A DNA stretch of 64,000 nt, from NCBI RefSeq assembly GCF_000003815.2, contig NC_049988.1:18985598-19049597 (forward strand), read 5' to 3'. Position numbers and translations under genes: made by a program. This document shows, one piece after another, positions 33,777 through 44,182 of this stretch. Within the stretch, counting starts at the first letter, position 1, and each line of letters opens with the position of its first letter. This DNA comes from Branchiostoma floridae (taxonomy: Eukaryota; Chordata; Leptocardii; Amphioxiformes; Branchiostomatidae). Below the pieces are notes generated by a model. The model was given only the letters and a program-made list of their open reading frames with translations, ran no database searches and was not told where the DNA came from.

Positions 33777-36285
33777 GTTGAAGCTAGCTTCCGGGGAGGA
33801 AATAGTCAGCCAGAGATGTACAGAGTAATCAGCTGATCACGGTCGACAAGGTCTCCAGCGTCTGCTAGTGAACGAATGAATAGAGTTACTAATACAATGT
33901 AATGTTTTATCCAGTAAGGCTCTCGCCGGCAACACTGGTACACCCGAATTTCAACCTTATTACCTAGGCTTTACCATAACCACTTAAAACACATAAGAAC
34001 AATGGCCGACTAAAACAAAGATTTGGAGAAACACTGTACTTGACAGCAACAATGAACGTTGTGGGAGTGCATGAGGTCTACGAGGTAACATCCATTATCA
34101 TAATACCGGCACTAATCACAATATCGCCAAATAAATCAGCGATGAATTTAAGGAGATCTACTAGTGCAACAACAGTAAATTCTACGGTATGCACACTTCA
34201 GACATCCACGTGTTCAACACATTTTCAAAAAGGCTTCGATACGAGGTAGTTAGTACCAAGAATGTAGAGAAGTTAGAAATCACCTTTCTCTCTCCTCAGA
34301 CGACGAGCGATGTGTTATTTGACAGTAGAATCCACCGTCTTCTGCCTCAAGCAAAAGTGTCCAAATGCCTGCAGACAATCGACTATCATGTAACAGTTTT
34401 ACATATTCTATAAGCTGTTGCGCGCACTTGATATGTCTACATAACTACCATGTGCTGCGGGCAGTGACAGTGAGTACGATCATACGATCACGTACATGTA
34501 GACCTACATACATATACATCGTACATCCGGTTTGCACCGGTGAGCTACAATACATAGTACATGTACATTTTTCCAGTATGATCTGTCATTCATGTCAGAC
34601 ACTAAAGTAGTCCCTGACAGTCCAATGTCTTTCTATCATTGACTTTAGAGGCATCCAAAGCAATGTTACAGCGTTAAAAGGCAGTCTGTATAAGTGTATT
34701 GACACCTAATGCACTATTTTAGCACATTTACATCATTATTTCATAAATTGAGCCGTTAAAAACGGCGCAGTAACGAGTCGCACGAGGATTCCTGATCAAG
34801 TCCTTATTTTGGGGTGGGGGGTGGGGTGGGGTAGAATAATAAGGAATATCCTCATGCAACTTGTCGCTGGGCAGTTTTTAACCGCTCAAAGTATGAAATG
34901 ATGTAAATGTGAGAATAAATTGAAGTACATGTCAATATGTTGCAGATTGCCTTATTCAGAATATTTCCACTTTTAACGCTGTAATATTGCGTAATATTGC
35001 GAACGTTATGCATGGTCGACCCACTCTGCGCCTTTCTTTTGGCAACCAGTCAATCGGTCTCCCGGCAGGCTTGTTACTACGAACCAAATGTTTTTTTTTT
35101 CAATCGAGCTGTTCATATTTTTCGACATTGCCTTATGAAAACAAGTTAAGTGTATTATTATTTTGGCAAAATTTTGGACTTTGACCATGTACAAGCACAA
35201 CAAGTTACCTAGGATTCGAAGTTGGCAATGATGGACTTTTAAAAGTAAATCTCGTATGTCATTATTTGCTGCTCCTTATAGCTTTTATGCTACATGTATA
35301 CATTCAATTCTACGTCTGACACGGAATAAACCCGAAATGCACGTGGAAAGCATGCATAGCGATTAGGCAAGCTTTTTCTCTATTTTTTCTAGTTCTTCTC
35401 AGACAAAAACTGAACATTCAAAATGACAGCGAAGATATATTTTTTCTGTTCTTTTCTAGTTCTTGCAGAAAAAAAATATATAAGAGACCAATCTCTGCGT
35501 ATCCTATTCTTACCCAAGAGAATGTTGCATATTTCCAACATTCCTTTCTGAAACCAAGTTAATTTTGGTTAAGATTTGGACTTTGACCATTTTCAACGAA
35601 TACAGATTACCTACATGTTGCCAATGAAGGACTGAGAAGTAAATACTCTATGTCTATGTTTTTCGTGGCTGTTCGCAAACTTTTTACTACTACATCATAC
35701 ATTCAATTCAACACAATTTGAATATACACGTGGGTATCCCTTCTCTTTTCTAGTGATTCTGTGAAACTCCCACGTACAGACTAATCTAAGTTTTAGAATC
35801 TGTACGCAAGAGGAATGCACGATATCTGTTCTATTTTTCTATAACAAGTCAAAGAATAGGGTGCAGACGGAGGCTTTATCATCTCAAAGAATACAAACGT
35901 CTCAATAATACACCATTGATCATGTCAATAGCAAAACACGACACAAATTGACAGGTATACTGAATGCCTACAGGTGCCAGCAATCCTTACACTACAAGCA
36001 GAGGTTAGGCACCTGCTTGTTTTCGACGCCATTATAGATGTTCTTTTTGAGGCTTTCCATTTTGTCAGGTTTTCGGTTTGTTCGCCAGCCAAACCTGGCA
36101 AAGTAGAAAGCACCGATAAAATTGCCCAAAAGATACCCAAAAGAAGGCAGAGTCTTATCTTTATTTGTAAAGTAAGTAATCGTTTTTCTGTCTTTTTTTA
36201 TATCAGGGATACAGTAGCAGACATGAATGTATTTCTTTGCGTTGTCCTTTAGCACTTAAAAAAATTACCACCTCACTATCTGAGG
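33777..36285. other. Intergenic with a G-rich foldback element and diverged direct repeats
   Basis: 34721-34912 is a foldback element (separate entry). Blocks at about 35100-35260 and 35510-35670 are diverged direct copies, both containing TTTGGACTTTGACCAT. No exon could be supported, although this interval should contain 5' sequence of the LRR gene. Confidence 0.5.
34721..34912. mobile_element. Foldback element with a G-quadruplex-type loop
   Basis: Left arm (AGCACATTTACATCATTATT … GAGCCGTTAAAAAC … CACGAGGATTCC) pairs with the right arm ending at 34912. The loop at 34811-34831 consists of four G-runs separated by single T, which meets the G-quadruplex consensus. No coding capacity. Confidence 0.75.
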
Positions 36286-37016
36286 TTACAGGAGACCCTC
36301 AAGACGGCTCAGACTTTCTGTTCTGTTTCCCAAGGAATGACCTTGCTTCAGCTTATGTTCTGAGGAGTAGTTTCTTCTATCTTCTCTATGAGTTTATATC
36401 CCTTTCTGGGCATCACTACATCGGACGGTCCCAGACCTTTACAAGGGCATAAATCGTTGACGCCATCACCAACGTACACAACTTTCGTGTACGTCACGCC
36501 TTTCTGTGCTTGTTCTTTTACGTACTCGGACAACAGAGCCCCCTTGCATATGTCTGCGGTACAGATGGTGCACTGATGTTTATGATACGCCCAGACGTGC
36601 ATTCTCCCTTCGTCGTCAACACGTCCATGATTACTGTATATCTTATTGACAGCTTGTTCCACATTATGCGCCTTGAGGGTAGCTTCTATAAACATGACGT
36701 TCGCACCTGACACAACCATACAGTCAAACTTGTTACTGTTCTTTCCGATGAGCTTCAGTGCAGCTTCCATCCCTTCTGTGTAAGGAACTGAAGCCATGAA
36801 GTCGAGGATGTCCATGGGGGTTACCCCATTGTCGTGTAAATACTGCAGGAAGTGTTCCAAAAACTCCATGTAGTGCCTCTTGCGCCGTTTCTCCCACATC
36901 CAGTCGGGAGCCCTTCCGCCTGTACATAGCTTTACTATCCAGACGTCGCTCTCGCAGTCTATGAGGGTGTCATCGAAGTCAAACACTGCCAGAATCTTGT
37001 CCCTCTTCGTAGCCAT
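36286..37016 (-). CDS. PHOSPHO-family HAD phosphatase, copy 1, C-terminus decayed
   Basis: The open frame runs 37016-36348 (222 residues). Motif I is DFDDT (Asp13 nucleophile, Asp15), then SDVW. The motif II region is VVSGAN and the last motif is VVYVGDGVNDLCPC. Family knowledge: PHOSPHO1/2 are Mg-dependent HAD hydrolases acting on small phosphate esters such as pyridoxal phosphate, phosphoethanolamine and phosphocholine. Compared with copies 2 and 3 the last 20 or so residues are lost. The expected coding sequence is recognisable downstream (36286-36350) but is frameshifted, net one base shorter, and contains a stop. The core domain is intact, so the protein may still work. An acceptor (CTATTCAG) directly precedes the ATG, implying a 5' UTR intron. 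The Asp that follows the motif II Ser in human PHOSPHO1/2 is Gly here. Confidence 0.8.
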
Positions 37017-38635
37017 CTGAATAGGGAGATGGAATGGTCTTAATTTTATTATTTAAGGAAAGTTTAGTTGTAAGTTCTTGCCGAGGGCTAATTGCAACAT
37101 GGGATATACAGAATATATAGTGAACATACATGAAATAAAAGACTTTGGTATAGTCAGTGGTGACAAGTGGAAACAAGTGACTATTCTATCAGTAATATGG
37201 ACTGCTGAGAGCTACGATCTATAAGCATTTGGGGTTTGACTTCTTGAAGCAGTGGAAGACGGAGTGTCCCAATTTTTATTCACCCGCATAATTCAAGCTT
37301 CGCGAGATTCATGATCAATGCAAAAGAGATGTAGTGCTTTAACAATGTGAAATACACTATGCCGCCATATTTTATTTTCTATCATGCTAGACTAGTATAC
37401 TGATGTGAGTAGTCTGTAGTTGTTAGTTATACGTAATTTGCCATACATTGTACCTGTTGCAATCGTTGTGCAATAAACTTGACTTGACTTGATCAATGAC
37501 ACAAAGCCCATTTTGTTAACTGTGCAACGTTGTTCATTCTAAATAAATTACATTGATGAAACCTGTATCTATGGTATATTTTGTCCGACCCCTTAACCTC
37601 TTCCCTTATGACCTCAATGAAATGCGGCCTGCAGGCCGATTTGAGCTTCTCAATCGGTATAGCCTCGAGCCAACATACAATTCGTATGGTATCAGCCGAT
37701 CAAGACGTTAAAGTACAAGGATTAGCTGCATATACAATGCCAAGAACCAACGCCAATGAGCTTATATAGTGAATATCGTACAGTAACACTAACCATGAAC
37801 GCCACAATTCTCCTTCATGCACCGTTACGCCGGAATAGCTGCCATGGCGTTGACATCCATATGCCTTTGATCTTTGACCGGGTCATTCAAATATAGGTCA
37901 GTCACATGACTGTGTCAGTCACATGAATGCTTAACTGTACTGCACAAGTAAGGAGTAATACGTTGGGCTCGTGCCAAGGGGTTACCCCGGTCAATCTGTG
38001 GAATATACCGAATGGTATGGTGTGATTTTTCTGTCTGTACAATACAATACGGATAATGAGAAGTGTAAATGTAAGTATGCGTTGGCACCCAATATCAGCT
38101 AAGCTGCCTGAGTTTGCCATGTATTGCAATCTCAATAGATTGAATTGAATACAGATAATGTAATGCGACAGCGAGGAGTAGGTTGGGTGGTTGTTGTACC
38201 ATCTACTCACTGCACGTCAGTGCCAAAATACTACTGCTGTTTGCACAAGAATTCACAACTAATAAAAAATGAAATCACTCACTCCTTTCTGCCAATACAT
38301 TTGTGTACTTGCTATATGTCAGTCAAAATCATCATCATCATGCATTCTGTTTACACCGGTGAGGTATATTTCATAAAGTTTTTCCAGTATGACCTGCCAT
38401 TCATGGCATACATAAAAACAACGGTAAAATTCTGGGTAATGATAAGCAATAGACCCTTTAAAGTCTTTAATGAACACAAAAACATTGCCACTCCCCTTCA
38501 TACATTCCTACCTAAAACACACACTGAGAAGTTGTTAAACAGTCAACAAATAATAACTATGACAGATGCACAGAGAAACTAAAAGCACCTAGAATTTCCC
38601 ACGACACTGACTATATATAATACATTTGTATAAGG
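37017..38635. other. Interval between PHOSPHO copies 1 and 2
   Basis: It should hold the 5' UTR exon and promoter of copy 1 and the 3' UTR of copy 2. A possible polyadenylation hexamer for copy 2 was not pinned down. A 145-codon plus frame (38145-38582) has no family features and is probably chance. Confidence 0.5.
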
Positions 38636-39370
38636 TTACAGAAAACCTTCAAGAACGGCCAAGACTTCTGAGCCGTGTTCCCACGGAATAATTTCTGCCT
38701 TGAGCTTGTTCTCAGGAGTTAGTTCTTCTATCTTCTCTATGAGTTTATATCCCTTTCTGGGCATCACTACATCGGACGGTCCAAGGCCTTTACAGGGGCA
38801 TAAATCGTTGACGCCATCACCCACGTACACAACTTTTGTGTACGTCACGCCTTCCTGTGCTTGTTCTTTTACATATTCAGGCAGCAGAACGCCCTTGCAT
38901 ATATCTACAGAGCAAGTACAGAGTCGGTCGTGGTAGGATTTCACGTGCATCCTCCCTTTATCATCAATATGACCATAGTTGGTGTAAACCTTGTCAATGA
39001 CCGATCTGTCCACCCCGTCTGCTTTTAAAGCAGCTTCCAGGAAGAGTTCGTTCGTTCCTGACATCACGATGCAATCGAACGCGTCACGATTCCCGCCAAG
39101 GAACTTCAAGACGTCTTTCATCCCAGCGGTGTAAGGAGCTGTCGTCATGACGTCAAGGATGTCTTGGGAGGAAACGCCATTGTCGTGAAGAATCTGCAGG
39201 AGGTCCTCAAGTGCCTCCATGAAGAGCCCGCTGCGATATCTCTGCCAGAGCTCTTTAGGTGGTTCTCCTCCAGGGCAGAGACTATTCGCTACCCAGTCAT
39301 CACTGTTACAGTCTATGATGGTGCGGTCGAAGTCGAACACGGCCAGAACTTTCTCCGTACCAGTCGCCAT
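38636..39370 (-). CDS. PHOSPHO-family HAD phosphatase, copy 2
   Basis: 244 residues, one coding exon. DFDRT at 13-17 carries the nucleophile Asp13 and general acid/base Asp15; NSDDW follows. The motif II region is VMSGTN, the CxxxxCSVDICK segment holds paired Cys, and VVYVGDGVNDLCPC gives the metal-binding aspartates. The full C-terminus (IIPWEHGSEVLAVL) is present, unlike copy 1. Copies 1 and 2 share long identical DNA stretches around the GDGVND motif, indicating recent duplication or gene conversion. The acceptor CCCCTAG lies directly before the ATG, so a 5' UTR intron is likely. The Asp after the motif II Ser, present in human PHOSPHO1/2 and in copy 3, is Gly, which may change substrate choice. 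Cytosolic; no targeting signal seen. Confidence 0.88.
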   Translation of the reverse strand: MATGTEKVLAVFDFDRTIIDCNSDDWVANSLCPGGEPPKELWQRYRSGLFMEALEDLLQILHDNGVSSQDILDVMTTAPYTAGMKDVLKFLGGNRDAFDCIVMSGTNELFLEAALKADGVDRSVIDKVYTNYGHIDDKGRMHVKSYHDRLCTCSVDICKGVLLPEYVKEQAQEGVTYTKVVYVGDGVNDLCPCKGLGPSDVVMPRKGYKLIEKIEELTPENKLKAEIIPWEHGSEVLAVLEGFL

Positions 39371-41180
39371 CTAGGGGAAGATATTAAAGGTCATTCGTTG
39401 ATTTTGATCCTTTATCGACTGTAATTAGTTTAGTCTTGTATACAGGCTTTTTCATTGACGTCATACTAATCATAATTTTGAATCCTCCAACGATCATGTT
39501 GGCGGGTAATTGAATAAGCACCTAGCTTCTTCGTGTGCAGGTGAACAGACGCGTACGTACGCTGTAATCCAACATGGCGCAAATGACGTCAAATGAAAAG
39601 CATGTATATGGAGGACTAGGACCATTGCGGTCAGAAAGAAGACAACAGGAGCTAAGGAAGCTTGCGATGAACAGGATGAAGTGGAGAGAGTTAAAGACAG
39701 ACTGATTGCAGCTGCAGGGTGTCCAGACCACTGCAACAGCAGAACACAGAGGAGTACTAGTATTATAGTAAGTATTGGGGTGGAGGGTTTGGTCTAAGCT
39801 ACATACGCTCTCTTCCCCTCCTGCACCTGTGTTTATGTTTTGTTTTAATTTGTATTATGTTTTATTATTTTCTCGTAAAAATGAATAAACAAACCAACTA
39901 TACTGGTTGACTCATTTGATGGTACCCAACGTGCGCAAAACGATCAAAGAAAATAACACAACATCTACTTGGAGACAACAACCCGGCATGCAGGTAAATA
40001 TGAAAATAGGAATGACTTAATATGAAATATTAGGAAACAACGTGCATCATCTCGGACATGCAGGCAGACGACGTACCAAACTACATACGAATGCCGGAAA
40101 TATCGTGGGATCGTGAGATACAGTTGCCGAACAGAACTGCAATCCTTTAGCTACGTAAAGCTAAGGGCACAACCCGCCGTACGTGTGTGTCTAATTGTTT
40201 TGTACAACAACACAACAATAAGCTGCAGCTTTTCCTATAGACCTAACATAGCCCTGGAAAATTTGTAGGTGTAACATTACGTTTCTGCTTCTATCTTTTA
40301 CATGTCCACCTACAGAACGAAGTAGAAACATAAACTTAATGACAGAAATGTCAACACCCATACTGATCAGTCCACTGCCCCGGCTATTCCGAACCCAGGC
40401 CCTGTGTACAACTTACAACTCCTTAAATCACAGGGTAGCTGTGAGGGAAACCACACCTGACTCCTGATACTCTTCGCTCAACAGACACCGGAGAAAATTC
40501 CACTCGAAATGGGGCCGAGAAGTTACATGAGAAGAGGAACAAGAAAAGCCTGTTCTTGCCCGGTTATGCCGCCATGTTGGGTCAAAGTTCAAATGGGGTC
40601 AACGACCTTAGAGCAATCTATGGTATGCACAACCTTCGTCACAGTATGTGTATGTGTCTATGTATAGAATGTATGTTACAAAATACTAGGTATAACGTTA
40701 CAGTGTATATGTCATCAATTTTAACACTTGTAGTGTAGACAGCTGTTTTGGCAAAGTTGACAGACTGAATGAGAACTAAAGATTGAAAGAGAGATCATGA
40801 ATTGCTTTTGATATCCTCACCGTGGCACCATTCTATAGTCACTAGTAACCTGACCCTTCCCTCCCCCGATATCATATACAAATAAGCTCATCATGTGCAG
40901 ACTTTCATTTCTAAGCATTGAACTCTTAAGAACTGTTGTGACTGAAATATTCCTTTATATTGTTCAACATATCACAACTCACAAGTAAATTGACATATTA
41001 TAGATGTAAACTCAAAACCTCAGATATGAGCAAGAGGAGAAATACTACAAGTACAATGCAGCTATAAAATGCAATGTTTACTTTAATATGTGAAACTTCA
41101 GTGCTCAGGTAGCAACAGTATCATAGATATTACCAAGTTATTTGAAATCTACATCTGTAGTTTTAATGTTTCATGTACTG
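39371..41180. other. Intergenic between PHOSPHO copies 2 and 3, upstream part
   Basis: Contains the presumed promoter of copy 2, a short plus-strand frame at 39573-39704 (discussed in findings) and a solo MITE end at about 40157-40183. No supported exon. Confidence 0.45.
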
Positions 41181-41189
41181 TACTGTACT

Positions 41190-41770
41190 GAAGATGCGAC
41201 TGAATGATTCTACACAGCACTGAAAAATGCAACAATCATAATTAAAAGGTTTCAATATCAAGCATCACAAAAGAATACATTGTTTTATCTTTACATGTTT
41301 TAACCTTATCCCTATTACTTGACTGAAAAATGCAACAATCAAAATTAAAAGGTAACAATCGAGCACCCATAAAAGTATGTATTGTTTTATCTATACAATG
41401 TCTTAACCTTATCCCTATTACTTATGACTAAAAAATGCAACGATCAGAATTAAAAGGTTTCAATATCAAGCACCCATAAAGTATATATATTGGTTTGTAT
41501 ATACATGTGTTAACCTTATCCCTATTACTTATGAGTGAAAAATGCAACAATCATAATTCAAAGGTTTTAACCAAGCACCCATAAAAGTATGAATTGTTTT
41601 ATCTATAGATGTGTTCATGTCTGAACCTTATCCCTATTACTTATCACTGAAAAATAACAATCAGAGAGATCAATATGAAAAGGTTTTGATCAAACACCCT
41701 TAAAAGTATTATTGTTTTATCTATACATGTGTATATATATCTTAACCTTATCCCTATTGGGTAGCCATTT
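41190..41770. repeat. Tandem repeat, about five units of roughly 110 bp
   Basis: Each unit contains GACTGAAAAATGCAACAATC, then AATTAAAAGGTTTCAATATC, CACCCATAAAAGTAT, TTGTTTTATCTATAC and TTAACCTTATCCCTATTACT. Units differ by small indels, and the array ends near 41770. It lies in the 3' region of PHOSPHO copy 3. Confidence 0.9.
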
Positions 41771-42281
41771 TGTACCCTATTTGTATTGGTCATTGGGATA
41801 GGCAGACGCGAATAGGTACAAAAGGAATTGCCCCACATTGGATGTAGAGATGTAACTTGAGTTGAGGTAGACTGTAGAGTACTGTTTGTTGAAGTATCAC
41901 AAATCTAACTTGTTTGTTCTAAAAGTAAATGCTGCACTGGAAGATACATACATGCATGTTACCATGTACACTTCAGTTGATACATTTGAAGTAGAATAAT
42001 TCTACAAGAAAGAAAGCAACATGTATAGGGCAATTATCCAAGTACATTAATTTTATAGTCTCTTTGGTCCTTTATGCAGTGAGCAAGAGAGACATGACAG
42101 GTAGAATAAGGTTAAATACAAGAATAAGTTACTGAAAATAATTTCATCAGGTTGGTAGATCATAGGACATAAGAGTTTTCTTTAGCACAACTTACAAAAC
42201 GTCAACAGGTGACATAAACTGGTTGTGTAAAAGAAAACTCTTAAGTCCAAGGCTAAGTTAGATTAGAAAAGAAGAGGAAAT

Positions 42282-43010
42282 CTATATACAACCCTTAAGA
42301 ACAGCTAACACTTCTGACCCACTTTCCCAAGGTACAACTTTGGCTCTAAGTGATGATTTTGACAACTTCTCTATCTTCTTTATCAGTCTGTAACCCCTTC
42401 TGGGCATGACAATATCCGATGCTGATAGCTCCTTACACGGGCACAGATCGTTCCCCCCATCCCCAACATACACAACCTTGTCGTACACAACACCGTCCTG
42501 TGCTTGGGTTCCTATGTACTCTAACAGGATTGTCTTCTTGCACATGTTGACGGGGCAGGACTTGCAGGGGTGCTTGTGGAACGGTTTGACGTGAAGGCAG
42601 TTCGACTTGTCGAAGTGTGCCGGGTTCGTGAACGTGCTACTCACAGCCTGCTTCACTCCACCTGCTTTCAGGATGGTCTCTATGAACACCGTGTTCGAGT
42701 CCGAGATCACGATACAGTCGAACTTGGTGCTGTTACTACTGATAAACTTCAAGACATTCTGCATCTTGTCTGTGTAAGGGATTTTTCCCATGGTGTCCAG
42801 GATTTCGTCGGGCATGGTCCCGTTGTCGTGGAGATACTTGAAGACGTTTTCCATGTAATCCGTCCAGTACCCGTTGCGGTAGGTCTGTCGGAGCCAATCA
42901 GGTGCCTGTCCGTTTGGCGCGAGCTTGAGGACCCAGGTGTCGCTGTTGTCATCGATGATAGTGTGGTCGAAGTCAAACACGGCCAGAACTTTCTTACTCT
43001 CCTTTGCCAT
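42282..43010 (-). CDS. PHOSPHO2: PHOSPHO2-like phosphatase, copy 3 (most canonical)
   Basis: 242 residues in one coding exon. Catalytic motif I is DFDHT (Asp13, Asp15), followed by IIDDNSDTW, almost as in human PHOSPHO2. The motif II segment ISDSN keeps the Asp that copies 1 and 2 have lost. HPCKSCPVNMCK holds the paired cysteines typical of the family, and VVYVGDGGNDLCPC gives the last metal ligands. Length matches the vertebrate protein (about 240). Family knowledge: PHOSPHO2 dephosphorylates pyridoxal 5'-phosphate and weaker phosphoamine esters in the cytosol. It starts 1.17 kb from the divergent CFAP210 gene. An acceptor-like CAG lies 9 bases before the ATG, consistent with a 5' UTR intron as in the other copies. 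Orthology is supported by the neighbour gene. The two other copies are likely later duplicates. Confidence 0.9.
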   Translation of the reverse strand: MAKESKKVLAVFDFDHTIIDDNSDTWVLKLAPNGQAPDWLRQTYRNGYWTDYMENVFKYLHDNGTMPDEILDTMGKIPYTDKMQNVLKFISSNSTKFDCIVISDSNTVFIETILKAGGVKQAVSSTFTNPAHFDKSNCLHVKPFHKHPCKSCPVNMCKKTILLEYIGTQAQDGVVYDKVVYVGDGGNDLCPCKELSASDIVMPRRGYRLIKKIEKLSKSSLRAKVVPWESGSEVLAVLKGCI

Positions 43011-44182
43011 CCTCTGCTACTGTGTTGAATATAAGATGCATTTAATACATGACAGTGAATCAAATACTGTCTGTGTGTTGGCTGCAGTTCCATGGGGTCA
43101 GATACTGTAAATGCAGAAACTTTTGCGGTGGTTTGATGTTCGCGGATTTCACGGTGGCTGCTTCACCACGAACTTAAAACCACTGCAAACATTTTTCCAT
43201 GGCAGTAACATCACTAACAAACTACAGTGCATGGTGCTACTGCAAAAAGTCCTTTTCCCCCCTAATTAAATCCCCCGCGAACTTAAATGTATTAACAGTT
43301 AAAATTTTGCTTCAAGTTTTATAATAGAATGAGCCGGCAAATTTAACGCTCATAGTTTTTCAGATATTTTGGAGACTGTTCCCTAAACTTCAAAATATCA
43401 AATTCTTGCCAAATACTCACTCCTGCACCCTGCTATAAATTATGCGTAGCTGAACAACCTCAGTGTGCGGTCCTTAAAAATGTAAATCCCCTTAGGCGAA
43501 AAACTGTAAACAGTTCTAAATGGAGGACCTCAAAAACCAGGGCACCGGCTCATGCATACCAAACATGATTTAGCTTTCCAATGATCAATTTTCTCCTAAG
43601 TAGTTACCAGTTGGAAGATTCTTGCTGGTAACTAATTATGATATGCTAGTTATTATAAACTAATTCTAATCCTAACCCTAGTCCTAAATCACCTGTTTCT
43701 GTGGAAAGTTCAAAGAAAAACACGCTTCAAAACGCAGAAATCGGAATAGAAGAAGCCATCTTTGTGTCAAAGGTCAAACGACACAATTTACCCAGAAGGC
43801 TTAGCGTAGAGCGCCACCATTCTTATATAGGGTCCTAAAAATTCCTATTACTTGTAATTAATCTACATTGATCACTAAATGCACAAATATAACTTACAAG
43901 ACATAAGAATTTTATAAATATATTGATGTTATAAGATAGTTTTGCAATTTTAGGTTATGTATTGTAACTGTTATTTATCGAAGAGTTATTCACCCCTTTA
44001 TCCATATGGACTAGTCTGTCTCTAGGCAACCATGGATACAATGGCCTAACATTGCCGCCGCCAAGCAGCTGAGCCAAACAAACACGAGGCGTTTAGTTTT
44101 CTGGCGAGTTTCGTCGTTGCTAGTCCAGTTTAGAAAGAATCAGCAACACAGAGGGATAGTTAGGTATCTCTACGGACTTAAA
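43011..44182. promoter_or_regulatory. Divergent promoter interval between PHOSPHO2 and CFAP210
   Basis: 1.17 kb between two divergent start codons. Near CFAP210 it holds an imperfect RFX X-box GTCTCTAGGCAAC (44019-44031) and a FOX-type site CAAACAAACAC (44075-44085, GTGTTTGTTTG on the other strand). RFX and FOXJ1 are established regulators of ciliary genes. A repeat-like stretch with CACTGCAAAC and CGCGAACTTAAA lies at 43110-43320. The function of these sites is inference. Confidence 0.45.

Noticed and set aside
38145-38582. 145-codon plus-strand frame between PHOSPHO copies
   Set aside because: Low-complexity composition and no domain; it overlaps the expected UTR and intergenic interval.
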